A stretch of 64,000 bases of DNA, taken from assembly GCF_004793475.1 (NCBI RefSeq), contig NZ_SRYZ01000002.1, forward strand, positions 62,001-126,000, given 5' to 3'. Below the pieces are notes generated by a model that saw nothing but the letters and a program-made list of their open reading frames with translations, ran no database searches and was not told the DNA's origin. A program made the translations under genes and the position numbers. Source of the DNA: Bacteroides muris (ex Afrizal et al. 2022) (GTDB lineage: Bacteria; Bacteroidota; Bacteroidia; Bacteroidales; Bacteroidaceae). Each line of letters begins with the position of its first letter. Position 1 is the stretch's first letter. Below, one piece after another: positions 36,933-45,061 of the stretch.

Positions 36933-36939
36933 AAGGAGG
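36933..36939 (+). promoter_or_regulatory. Strong Shine-Dalgarno sequence before the NVEALA gene
   Basis: AAGGAGG lies 4 bp before the ATG at 36944. Bacteroidetes ribosomes normally hide the anti-Shine-Dalgarno sequence and their genes rarely carry this motif; I see no comparable site before the other genes whose leaders I checked here. Confidence 0.7.
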
Positions 36940-36943
36940 TATT

Positions 36944-37219
36944 ATGAAAAGCATTATGAAGGTTTTGTTTGCATTGTTTGGGCTAATATTGGTAGGAGCA
37001 AATGTTTATTCTTTACAAAGAGGTAATGTTGCTGAGCAAAATATAGAGAGCTTGTCTGTTGCCAGTGCTAAAACGGGAACTCCTATTGTTCGCCGAGTGA
37101 ATTTTGAAGTATCAGAAACAGTGACGACTTTTGATGAAATTACAACTTGTATGTCTGGAACATCGCAGATTTGTAATGCAGGTACGGTTCATGTTATAGT
37201 TTCTAATCCCCGTAATTGA
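36944..37219 (+). CDS. NVEALA-type exported peptide
   Basis: A 91-residue small protein. A basic start and hydrophobic helix (MKVLFALFGLILVGANVY) are followed by NIESLS, a variant of the NVEALA motif that names the family. The C-terminal part has two cysteines nine apart (TCMSGTSQICNAG) that could form a disulfide. Family function is not established. It heads a three-gene unit with a beta-propeller lipoprotein and a thioredoxin-fold lipoprotein. Its leader has a 9-bp tandem repeat and a strong Shine-Dalgarno site, and the DNA is more A/T-rich than the neighbouring core genes. Confidence 0.72.
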   Translation: MKSIMKVLFALFGLILVGANVYSLQRGNVAEQNIESLSVASAKTGTPIVRRVNFEVSETVTTFDEITTCMSGTSQICNAGTVHVIVSNPRN

Positions 37220-37298
37220 CTTTGTTGTGGTTGAAAAGATAGAGGGTATGCTGCTTGTGATATTAAGGCATACCCTTCATTTTTAAATTTGTATATTT

Positions 37299-38417
37299 AT
37301 GAAGCATCTACTTTTTTTAATGTTAGCACCTTTTATGTGCTTATCTTGTGGTAATAAGGGACATAAAGACTTACAAACAGCTTATTCGATGAATTTGGAT
37401 ACTGCCTTGCAGCTATTGCCGGAAATAACAGATGTGGAATGTATTCCTTTGGAGACGAACGATGCATCGCTGATTGCTGATATAGACAAGGTGTTGTATT
37501 GCAATAAAACGTTTTATGTCTTTGATAAAGTAGGGAAAAAGGTTCTATTGTTCGATAGACAGGGGAATTTCTTAAAATCCATTCATAAGATAGGGCAAGG
37601 ACCTGGTGAATATAGCGAACCGTGTGATATGGATGTTGACGGGGAAGGAAATATTTATTTGGCGGATTGGGCTACCCAAAGTATCATTATGTATAGAAGT
37701 GGTGATGAAAATAATTATGAGGTCAATCGGATAGGAGCATATTTCCTTGATTTTGCGGTAGTAGGAAATTCAGTCTATCTGGGGCTTGTCTATCAAGAAG
37801 GAGAGGCTCGCCAGAATTTGGTAGTTTGGAGTAAGGAAAAAGAAAAGACTATGGTGTTGAAGAACAATCTTTTGCTGGAAGGTAATAAATTGCCTTATAG
37901 AGCCAAACATTATATTTTTCGTTCAGATGATAAAGTGTATTATTATGAGCGTTTTAATTCGTATATTTATCGGTTGGAGGAAGGTAAGGCTGATTCCTGT
38001 ATCAGTTTCTCTTCCAAGAAGATTCCAACGGAAGAAGAGGTGAAATTGTGGGCGCAAAGCGATCCGGAAGAACAGATTCAGAAAAGTTTTCAATATATAG
38101 CGGATGTGTCTGCTTGCTATGAGACTGATGACTGTATCTTTATTGTTTTCCAATCAATTCCTGCCAGCTATGGTATGATTGATAAGAAAAGTGGAATGAA
38201 ATATTATGTGAGTTCCAAAGATGTGGCAAGCATTCCGGCTATGGGCGTTTGTGCGATAGCAGAACAATCTTTTGTTTCTTATTTTAATCCGGCAGATAAA
38301 AAAGCGGAAAAAGTGCTTCATGCAATTTCTGATACGAAGAAAGTGGAAAAGTTGCGTGCTTTGCCAGAAGATGCCAATCCGGTTCTTTTACTCTTTAAAT
38401 TTAAGAATAGAGAATGA
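37299..38417 (+). CDS. 6-bladed beta-propeller lipoprotein
   Basis: A 372-residue lipoprotein with lipobox Cys near residue 17 (MCLSC). The body shows NHL/propeller-like repeats: VLLFDRQGNFLKSIHKIG, GQGPGEYSEPCDMDVDGEGNIYLADW and similar strands. Such proteins are frequent next to NVEALA genes in Bacteroides, and their ligand is unknown. It lies 79 bp after the peptide gene and its stop overlaps the next start by 4 bp (ATGA). Envelope location is inferred from the lipobox. Confidence 0.75.
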   Translation: MKHLLFLMLAPFMCLSCGNKGHKDLQTAYSMNLDTALQLLPEITDVECIPLETNDASLIADIDKVLYCNKTFYVFDKVGKKVLLFDRQGNFLKSIHKIGQGPGEYSEPCDMDVDGEGNIYLADWATQSIIMYRSGDENNYEVNRIGAYFLDFAVVGNSVYLGLVYQEGEARQNLVVWSKEKEKTMVLKNNLLLEGNKLPYRAKHYIFRSDDKVYYYERFNSYIYRLEEGKADSCISFSSKKIPTEEEVKLWAQSDPEEQIQKSFQYIADVSACYETDDCIFIVFQSIPASYGMIDKKSGMKYYVSSKDVASIPAMGVCAIAEQSFVSYFNPADKKAEKVLHAISDTKKVEKLRALPEDANPVLLLFKFKNRE

Positions 38418-38956
38418 GAATTTGTGGTTTGTTGTTTTGCATGATGCTCTTAACCTCTTGTCGGGACGTTGAAAAAGAAAGCAAAATTGCCGATGTGGAA
38501 AGTTGGATTGGAAAAGAGATTCAATTTCCAACAGATGGAGTTTTTACTCGTATGGGAAGAGACACTGTGTTCTGTTTCCCAAAGCTTCCTTATACGATAG
38601 TCAATTATATTGATTCTGCTGGTTGTGTCGAGTGTAGGCTTCGGGCATTGGAATGGAAGGATTTTATGAATAGATTGGAAATGAAATATCCTGGAATGGT
38701 ATCACTGCTTTTTTATATTCAGCCAAAAAATATGAAAGAATTGATATGGATTTTGAGGGGAGATGATTTCAGTTATCCGGTTTGTATTGATAAAAACGGA
38801 GATTTTAATAAAATGAACCAATTGCCTTCTGATGAGGCCTTTGGAACTTTCCTGTTGAATGCGAACAAGGAAGTTCTGCTTGTTGGTAGCCCGGTTGGCA
38901 ATAAGTCTTTGGAACGATTATATATGGATGAATTTGAACATTATAGAAAGTTTTAG
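38414..38956 (+). CDS. Thioredoxin-fold lipoprotein with CxxC
   Basis: A 180-residue lipoprotein (signal LLFCMMLLTSC). After the signal, a segment SAGCVECRLRALEW places a CVEC pair at the start of a helix, as in thioredoxin-like proteins. Later strands (PVCIDKNGDFNKMNQLP, GTFLLNANKEVLLVG) also fit that fold. A redox role on the cysteines of the upstream peptide is an inference from neighbourhood. It is translationally coupled to the propeller gene and ends the unit; dgt converges on it 18 bp away. Confidence 0.65.
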   Translation: MRICGLLFCMMLLTSCRDVEKESKIADVESWIGKEIQFPTDGVFTRMGRDTVFCFPKLPYTIVNYIDSAGCVECRLRALEWKDFMNRLEMKYPGMVSLLFYIQPKNMKELIWILRGDDFSYPVCIDKNGDFNKMNQLPSDEAFGTFLLNANKEVLLVGSPVGNKSLERLYMDEFEHYRKF

Positions 38957-38974
38957 CTTGTCGGGTGTAGTCTC

Positions 38975-40303
38975 CTATACCGCCGGCAAGCTATTCCCGT
39001 TTATTTTTCTGTAAAGGTCGAGTGCAAATACATCCGTCATTCCGGAGATGTAATCCAATACCGCCTGTATTCTTTCGTAGAGTACAGGCGCTTTTATATT
39101 GTACTGGCCCGATACGCGGTTGATGAGCAGTTGCGAATAGGCCTTTTCCGGAGAACATACGGCATCTATCATCAGCTCGAGCAGGGTGCTGATGATGCGG
39201 AAACCTGCAAGCTCGATGTCCAGTACGTCGCGTGAGCGGTAAATCCTCTTCATCGAGATGTCTGCACAATGCTTGTAGGCATTGGCGGGCACTTCGGATA
39301 TATGGTTGATGAGGCTTCCTTCAAATTCTCCTTCCAGAATCTTTTCTTCATTGTCGATAAAGGCTTGCACGCACTCCCCGATAAGCAGCCCGATGACGCT
39401 GGAACGCAGATAGGCTATCTGTTCATTGGTATCGCTCACTATCTCCATCGTTTTCAGCCGGTGCGCCTGGCGTTCTTCCGAGAAGTAGGAGAGAAGTAGT
39501 TCTTTGGTCTCCTGTGTAGTCAGGATTTTCAGTTTGTGGGCATCTTCGATGTCCATCATCTGGTAGCAGATGTCATCGGCGGCTTCCACCAGATAGACTA
39601 GCGGGTGGCGGGCATACTTTAGCGGGTTGTCGTTCAGTTTCTTTATGCCCAGTTCTTCTGCTATACGGCGAAAACTTTCTTCCTCTGTGATGAAGAAGCC
39701 GAATTTGGACTTTTTGCCTGCAAGACTTGATGAAAAGGGATATTTCACGATGCTTGCCAGGGTGGAGTAGGTAAGTACGAACCCTCCTTTCCGCCTTCCC
39801 GCGAACTGGTGGGTGAGCAGGCGGAACGCATTTGCATTTCCTTCAAAGTGGGTAAGGTCTTCCCATTGCGCGGGTGTCAGTTGTTCTTTCAGGGGCATTC
39901 CTTTTCCTTCGGAGAAAAAGGTGGAGATGGCTCGTTCTCCCGAATGTCCGAAAGGGGGATTTCCCAAGTCGTGTGCCAGACAGGCGGCCGAAACGATGGA
40001 GCCTATTTCGGTGAGGTAGCTGCCTTGCAGTTCCGGGTGGCGGGCAATGAGGGCTTTCGATATATCGTTGCCTAATGAGCGCCCTACGCATGATACTTCC
40101 AGGCTGTGTGTCAATCGGTTGTGAACGAATACACTACCGGGAAGAGGGAATACCTGTGTCTTGTTTTGTAGTCGGCGGAAGGGTGCGGAGAAGACGAGGC
40201 GGTCATAGTCCCGTTGGAACTCCGAGCGGTTTTCACGACGTTCCTGATGGAACTCTTCCAGTCCGAAACGTTTGGCAGATATGAGCGTATTCCAATTCAT
40301 CAT
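38975..40303 (-). CDS. dgt: Deoxyguanosinetriphosphate triphosphohydrolase (dNTPase)
   Basis: A 442-residue HD-domain protein that splits dNTPs into deoxynucleoside and tripolyphosphate. Metal residues appear in NRLTHSLEV and CLAHDLGNPPFGHSGE. The start is one of two adjacent ATGs (40303 or 40300). It is divergent from dut, which acts on another nucleotide pool, with a palindromic element between them. A leader repeat of the shared family precedes the start. Confidence 0.92.
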   Translation of the reverse strand: MMNWNTLISAKRFGLEEFHQERRENRSEFQRDYDRLVFSAPFRRLQNKTQVFPLPGSVFVHNRLTHSLEVSCVGRSLGNDISKALIARHPELQGSYLTEIGSIVSAACLAHDLGNPPFGHSGERAISTFFSEGKGMPLKEQLTPAQWEDLTHFEGNANAFRLLTHQFAGRRKGGFVLTYSTLASIVKYPFSSSLAGKKSKFGFFITEEESFRRIAEELGIKKLNDNPLKYARHPLVYLVEAADDICYQMMDIEDAHKLKILTTQETKELLLSYFSEERQAHRLKTMEIVSDTNEQIAYLRSSVIGLLIGECVQAFIDNEEKILEGEFEGSLINHISEVPANAYKHCADISMKRIYRSRDVLDIELAGFRIISTLLELMIDAVCSPEKAYSQLLINRVSGQYNIKAPVLYERIQAVLDYISGMTDVFALDLYRKINGNSLPAV

Positions 40304-40308
40304 GAGGC

Positions 40309-40343
40309 TATTTACTATTTGACGATTTGATGTTTACGATTGA
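40309..40343 (-). repeat. Leader repeat before dgt
   Basis: On the minus strand the words TCAATCGTAAAC, ATCAAATCGTC and AAATAGTAAATA run up to 5 bp before the dgt ATG. They match those before prfB and dut. Confidence 0.65.
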
Positions 40344-40398
40344 AGTTACTATTATTTAACTGCAAATGTATCACTATTTTGTGTAAAAAGTCGTATTT

Positions 40399-40540
40399 TC
40401 GCCCAAGTTTGTAGTGAAATGCCACGGCTCTTTCATTTAAAGGAGTCATTAGGGGGTAACTCAATTGAGTTGCTTCTGTTAGCTCCCTAACTTCTTTGAA
40501 TGAAAGAACCGTAGTGAAACACAAGTGAATCGCGAAACTT
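40399..40540. repeat. Palindromic element between dgt and dut
   Basis: A long imperfect hairpin: CTCTTTCATTTAAAGGAGT (left) faces CTTCTTTGAATGAAAGAACC (right), with TAGGG/CCCTA inside and the perfect palindrome AACTCAATTGAGTT (40458-40471) near the centre. Outer words AAGTTT and AAACTT extend it. It may be a small non-autonomous mobile element or a regulatory structure. Confidence 0.6.
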
Positions 40541-40573
40541 GAATTACTCGAACCGTAAGAATAGAAGTAGCTC

Positions 40574-40602
40574 CAATTGTAAATCGTCAAATCGTAAATA
40601 AC
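40574..40602 (+). repeat. Leader repeat before dut
   Basis: CAATTGTAAATCGTCAAATC followed by GTAAATAACATC abuts the dut ATG. The same words occur before prfB, dgt and ftsI. Confidence 0.65.
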
Positions 40603-40605
40603 ATC

Positions 40606-41043
40606 ATGCTGAACGTACAAATCATCAATAAATCAAAGCATCCGCTTCCGGCTTATGCCACTGAGTTGTCTGCGGGAATGGATATCCGTGCAAACCTTAA
40701 TGAACCTATCTCGCTGGCTTCGATGCAGCGCTGCCTGGTGCCTACGGGCCTTTACATCGCTCTTCCGGAAGGATATGAGGCGCAGGTGCGTCCGCGCAGC
40801 GGACTGGCCATCAAGAAAGGGATTACCGTGCTGAACTCTCCCGGAACAATCGATGCCGATTACCGGGGAGAAGTCTGTGTGATTCTCGTCAACCTTTCCG
40901 CGGAAACCTTTGTTATTGAAGATGGGGAAAGAATTGCCCAGATGGTGATAGCGCGTCATGAGCAGGCAGTCTGGCAGGAAGTGGAAGTGCTGGATGAAAC
41001 GGAACGTGGTGCCGGAGGCTTCGGACACACAGGTAAAAAATGA
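40606..41043 (+). CDS. dut: dUTP pyrophosphatase
   Basis: A 145-residue trimeric dUTPase that converts dUTP to dUMP and keeps uracil out of DNA. All five family motifs can be seen, including [26 protein letters not shown] and the C-terminal [10 protein letters not shown] arm. Length is standard. It starts the plus-strand run dut, TPR lipoprotein, DUF4292, EnvC. A 22-bp periodic array lies right after its stop. Confidence 0.96.
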   Translation: MLNVQIINKSKHPLPAYATELSAGMDIRANLNEPISLASMQRCLVPTGLYIALPEGYEAQVRPRSGLAIKKGITVLNSPGTIDADYRGEVCVILVNLSAETFVIEDGERIAQMVIARHEQAVWQEVEVLDETERGAGGFGHTGKK

Positions 41044-41055
41044 ATGGATATTGTC

Positions 41056-41156
41056 TCGTTTGACAGACACTTGTGCTTGTCGGCTCAGACACGGGTGTCT
41101 GTCGCAACAAAGGCTTGTATCTGTCACGTCAGACACAAGTGCTTGTCAAACGGGAT
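41056..41156. repeat. 22-bp periodic array D (4 units)
   Basis: AGACAC starts at 41065, 41087 and 41131, with AAAGGC at the expected 41109, so four units have an exact 22-bp period. Units share CTTGT or CTGTC after the start word. The array is bounded by inverted words CGTTTGACA (41058-41066) and TGTCAAACG (41144-41152). It lies between dut and the TPR gene. Confidence 0.78.
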
Positions 41157-41186
41157 TTTATAAGTTAAGAATTTGTAGCTAAATAG

Positions 41187-43040
41187 ATGAGAATCAGACT
41201 GAAAATATTCATGCTCCTATTGGCGGCCTTTCCCTGGCTCACCTCTTGCGGGGCATTGATTGGGGGAATCGTTGGCGGTATGACGGCCGGTGTGGCTCCC
41301 GTTGTCGCATCCCATGCCGCTGCCAAGAAGGAAAAGAAGAAGGCGGCGGGCAGGAAACCGGAACAGCTTCCACCGCAACTCACCCCTGAACAGCAGCGCC
41401 GTTACGACTACTTCTTTCTCGAAGCAGCCCGCCTGAAAGTACAGAAAGACTATGACGCGGCTTTCGACATCCTGCAGCATTGCCTGGCAATAAATCCGAA
41501 CGCTTCATCGGCCTTGTATGAGATGGCCCAATACTACATGTTTCTCAAGCAGGTGCCGTTGGGGCTGGCCGCGTTGGAAAAGGCGGTGGAGAATGCTCCC
41601 GACAATTACTGGTATGCCCAGGGACTGGCCAATCTGTATATGCAGCAAAACGAAACGGAGAAAGCCTCTACCTTGCTGGAGGATATGGCGGTACGTTTTT
41701 CGGACAAGATGGAGCCGCTGTACAACCTGCTCGAGATTTATAACCGGCAGGAGGAGTATGACAAAGTTATCGGCATACTGAACAAGCTCGAAGAGCGGAT
41801 GGGTAAGAATGAACAGCTCAGCATGGAGAAGTTCCGCATTTATCTGCAAAAGAAGGACGACAAGAGCGCCTTCCGTGAAATAGAAAGTCTGGTAGAAGAG
41901 TATCCCAACGACAGGCGCTATCAAGTGGTGCTGGGGGATGTCTATATGCAGAACGGGAAAAAGCAGGAAGCTTATGAGATTTACAAGAAGGTGCTGGCAG
42001 AAGAGCCGGACAATGCAATGGCCATGTACTCATTGGCTTCTTATTACGAAGAAACCGGGCAGAAGGAGCTGCATGAACAGCAACTGGACACGCTGTTGCT
42101 GAACAAGAAAGTGGCGTCGGACACCAAACTGAACGTGATGCGGCAGTTCATCGTGCAGAATGAGCAGGCCGGCAAGGACAGCACCCGTGTCATTACCCTT
42201 TTCGACCGCATCATGGAGCAAGACCCCGATGAAGCACAATTGCCCTTGCTGTATGCCCAATATCTTCTTTCCAAGGGAATGAACAAGGAGGCCTGGCCGG
42301 TTTTGCGCCAGGTACTTGCCATAGACCCTACCAATACGGCAGCGCGTATGACTCTGCTGGGTGAGGCTGTGCGTCAGGAAGACTACAAGGAAATAATGAA
42401 CTTGTGTGAAGCCGGTGTCGAATCCAATCCCGATATGCTGGAGTTTTATTTCTATCTGGCCATTGCCTATAACCAGGCGGAACGGACGGATGATGCCCTT
42501 GCTGTCTGCCAGAAGGCCTTGTCGCACGTCAAGGACGACAGCAGGAAAGAGGTCGTATCAGATTTCTATGCCATTATCGGTGATGCCTGTCACAGCAAGA
42601 ACCTGCATGCAGAAGCGTATGCGGCTTATGATTCCGCTTTGGTGTACAATCCCTCGAACATCGGTGCCTTGAACAATTACGCATATTACCTTTCCGTAGA
42701 ACGCCGCGACTTGGACAAGGCGGAAGAGATGAGCTACAAGACAGTGAAAGCCGAACCTGCCAATTCCACCTATCTCGATACATACGCATGGATATTGTTT
42801 GTCAAAGGCAATTACGCCGAGGCGCGTCTCTACATAGACGAGGCGATAAAGAACGACAAGGATAGCAGCGACGTGGTCTTGGAGCATTGCGGAGACATTT
42901 ATTACATGACGGGCGATGCCGAAGGTGCCTTGAAGTATTGGAAGCAAGCCTGGGATAAGGGCAATCGCTCTGATACGTTGAAACAGAAAATACAAAAAAA
43001 GAAATATATATCAGATGAAACTAAACCTACTGAACAATAA
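41187..43040 (+). CDS. Tetratricopeptide-repeat lipoprotein
   Basis: A 617-residue lipoprotein with lipobox LTSC near residue 21. A Gly-rich stretch follows, then a chain of about 12 to 14 TPR-like helix pairs (for example AALEKAVENAPDNYWYAQGLANLY and EAYEIYKKVLAEEPDNAMAMYSLASYY). It is probably a periplasmic scaffold. The same neighbourhood (dut, TPR, DUF4292, EnvC) hints at envelope biogenesis; partner unknown. Its end overlaps the DUF4292 gene by 26 bp. Confidence 0.82.
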   Translation: MRIRLKIFMLLLAAFPWLTSCGALIGGIVGGMTAGVAPVVASHAAAKKEKKKAAGRKPEQLPPQLTPEQQRRYDYFFLEAARLKVQKDYDAAFDILQHCLAINPNASSALYEMAQYYMFLKQVPLGLAALEKAVENAPDNYWYAQGLANLYMQQNETEKASTLLEDMAVRFSDKMEPLYNLLEIYNRQEEYDKVIGILNKLEERMGKNEQLSMEKFRIYLQKKDDKSAFREIESLVEEYPNDRRYQVVLGDVYMQNGKKQEAYEIYKKVLAEEPDNAMAMYSLASYYEETGQKELHEQQLDTLLLNKKVASDTKLNVMRQFIVQNEQAGKDSTRVITLFDRIMEQDPDEAQLPLLYAQYLLSKGMNKEAWPVLRQVLAIDPTNTAARMTLLGEAVRQEDYKEIMNLCEAGVESNPDMLEFYFYLAIAYNQAERTDDALAVCQKALSHVKDDSRKEVVSDFYAIIGDACHSKNLHAEAYAAYDSALVYNPSNIGALNNYAYYLSVERRDLDKAEEMSYKTVKAEPANSTYLDTYAWILFVKGNYAEARLYIDEAIKNDKDSSDVVLEHCGDIYYMTGDAEGALKYWKQAWDKGNRSDTLKQKIQKKKYISDETKPTEQ

Positions 43041-43608
43041 TGATGCAGCAAGGGCATGCCGCCTTTTGTCTTTGCTGATGTTGCTGGCTGTGGGGCTTGC
43101 CGGTTGCAAGACTTCGAGCCACTCGGGTGCTCTGTCCGGAGAGTCGGCCTGCCTTTCCTCCAAAGTGCAGCTGACGGTACCTCATAAAGATGCCACTCTT
43201 ACCGTGAACGGTACGATGAAGCTGAAGAAGAAAGAATGCATGCAGATCTCCTTCCTGATGCCGATACTTCGTACGGAGGTGGCACGTATGGAAGTCACCC
43301 CGGATGAGATTCTGCTGGTCGATCGTATGGGAAAGCGTTATGTCCGTGCAACACGTAAGGAACTGAAGAATGTACTGCCCAAGAAGGCAGATTTTGCCCA
43401 TCTGGAAAAACTGCTTTATGCCGCTTCCAAGCCCAATGGCAAGAAGGTGCTTACCGGCAAGGAACTCGGTATACCCTCTCTGGAAAAGGGAAAGATTGAA
43501 CTTTCCAACTTCTCGGATAAGCCTTTTGTACTGACTCCTACCCAGCTCTCACAGAAATATAAAGAGGTGGAGCTGGAGGAACTGCTGGAAATGCTGATGG
43601 ACCTTTGA
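43015..43608 (+). CDS. DUF4292 lipoprotein
   Basis: A 197-residue lipoprotein with its signal ending LAGC near residue 31. The rest resembles the LolA/LolB-like fold of DUF4292: strands around KVQLTVPHKDATLTVNGTMK and ILLVDRMGKRYVRATRKEL. A role in outer-membrane assembly is a guess from fold and context. The chosen ATG overlaps the TPR gene, consistent with coupling. Confidence 0.75.
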   Translation: MKLNLLNNNDAARACRLLSLLMLLAVGLAGCKTSSHSGALSGESACLSSKVQLTVPHKDATLTVNGTMKLKKKECMQISFLMPILRTEVARMEVTPDEILLVDRMGKRYVRATRKELKNVLPKKADFAHLEKLLYAASKPNGKKVLTGKELGIPSLEKGKIELSNFSDKPFVLTPTQLSQKYKEVELEELLEMLMDL

Positions 43609-43650
43609 TTAGTTGATAATTGACAGTTGTTGGATAATCCCTCATAACTT

Positions 43651-44952
43651 ATGAAGCTTCTCCTGTTCTTCTTTCTCTTCCTTTTGCCGGTTTCTCCGCT
43701 CCTTGCCCAGTCCAACAAGTTGATTAAGGAACTGGAAAGCAAGCGTGGTGCCTTGCAGCAACAGATAGCGGAGTCGGAGACCCTGTTGATAACCACCCAA
43801 AAGGATGTGGGAAGCCAGTTGAAAGGCCTTGCTGCACTAACCGGACAGATAGAAGAACGTAAACGTTATATTCTGACTATCAATAATGATGTGGAGTCCA
43901 TAGAGCGCGAGTTGTCTTCATTGGAGCGCCAACTGACCCGTTTGCAACGTGATTTGAAGGATAAGAAGCAGAGGTATGAATCGTCCGTTCAATATTTGTA
44001 TAAGAACCGTTCCATTGAAGAGAAGCTCATGTTCATCTTCTCTGCCAAGAGCCTGGCGCAGACCTACCGCCGCATGCGCTACGTACGCGAATATGCTACT
44101 TATCAACGCCTGCAAGGCGAGGAGGTGTTGAAAAAGCAGGAACAGGTGAACCGCAAGAAGACTGAACTTCAGCAGGTGAAGGCTGTCAAGGAGGGATTGC
44201 TGAAAGAACGTGAAGAGGAAAAAGTCAAGCTGGAAGCACAGGAGAAGGAACAGAAGTTGCTGGTAGCCAACCTGAAAAAGAAACAGCGGGGATTGCAGAA
44301 CGAACTGAACAAGCAACGCCGCGAAGCCAATCAGCTCAATGCACGTATTGACCGCCTGATAGCGGAAGAGATAGAGAAAGCGCGTAAGCGTGCGGCAGAA
44401 GAAGCGCGCCGTGAGGCTGCCGCACGTAAAAAGGTTGGTGAGAAAACTGAAAAACCAGCAACTGCCTCTACGCCCGCAAAGTCGAAGGCACAGCCTTTGG
44501 AAACCTACTCCATGAGTAAGGCAGACCATGAATTGTCCGGGAACTTTACTAATAATCGCGGTAAGTTGCCGATGCCCATCACCGGAGCGTATATCATCAC
44601 CAGCCATTACGGCCAGTATTCTGTGGAAGGTTTGCGCAATGTCAAGCTGGACAATAAGGGCATCGATATACAAGGAAAGCTGGGTGCCCAAGCCCGCGCC
44701 ATCTTCGACGGCAAGGTGGCAGCAGTCTTTAAACTGAACGGGCTGTTCAATGTTCTTATCCGCCATGGAGATTATATATCTGTTTATTGCAATTTGTCAT
44801 CGGCTTCAGTGAAGCAGGGTGATGATGTGACTACCAAACAGATTCTCGGACAAATCTTCTCGGATGGGGCCGACAATGGCCGTACGGTGCTGCACTTCCA
44901 ATTGAGGAAAGAGAAGGAGAAACTGAATCCGGAGCCGTGGCTGAACAGATGA
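43651..44952 (+). CDS. EnvC-like murein hydrolase activator (LytM/M23 fold)
   Basis: A 433-residue exported protein. The signal ends LLAQ, leaving Gln first. Residues of about 25-270 form a long coiled coil, a basic Ala/Lys linker follows, and a C-terminal LytM domain closes the protein. The metal-site motifs are degenerate: the HxGxD motif reads NKGIDI and the HxH motif reads VLHFQL, so the first His of each is missing. That fits EnvC-type activators, which switch on amidases and do not cut murein themselves. It probably acts in cell separation. Confidence 0.85.
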   Translation: MKLLLFFFLFLLPVSPLLAQSNKLIKELESKRGALQQQIAESETLLITTQKDVGSQLKGLAALTGQIEERKRYILTINNDVESIERELSSLERQLTRLQRDLKDKKQRYESSVQYLYKNRSIEEKLMFIFSAKSLAQTYRRMRYVREYATYQRLQGEEVLKKQEQVNRKKTELQQVKAVKEGLLKEREEEKVKLEAQEKEQKLLVANLKKKQRGLQNELNKQRREANQLNARIDRLIAEEIEKARKRAAEEARREAAARKKVGEKTEKPATASTPAKSKAQPLETYSMSKADHELSGNFTNNRGKLPMPITGAYIITSHYGQYSVEGLRNVKLDNKGIDIQGKLGAQARAIFDGKVAAVFKLNGLFNVLIRHGDYISVYCNLSSASVKQGDDVTTKQILGQIFSDGADNGRTVLHFQLRKEKEKLNPEPWLNR

Positions 44953-45061
44953 TAGTCTCAATTGTATACTGAGATACCTCTGTTGCAGTATGCTTGATAA
45001 CAATGGTTTATAAATGGAGACCCAGTGTGGATAAAAAGTGACAATGCTCACCCCTTTCCTC

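Noticed and set aside
36944-38956. RiPP or bacteriocin cluster with exporter
   Set aside because: No ABC transporter, peptidase, radical-SAM or other maturation enzyme is adjacent; only the two lipoproteins are present.
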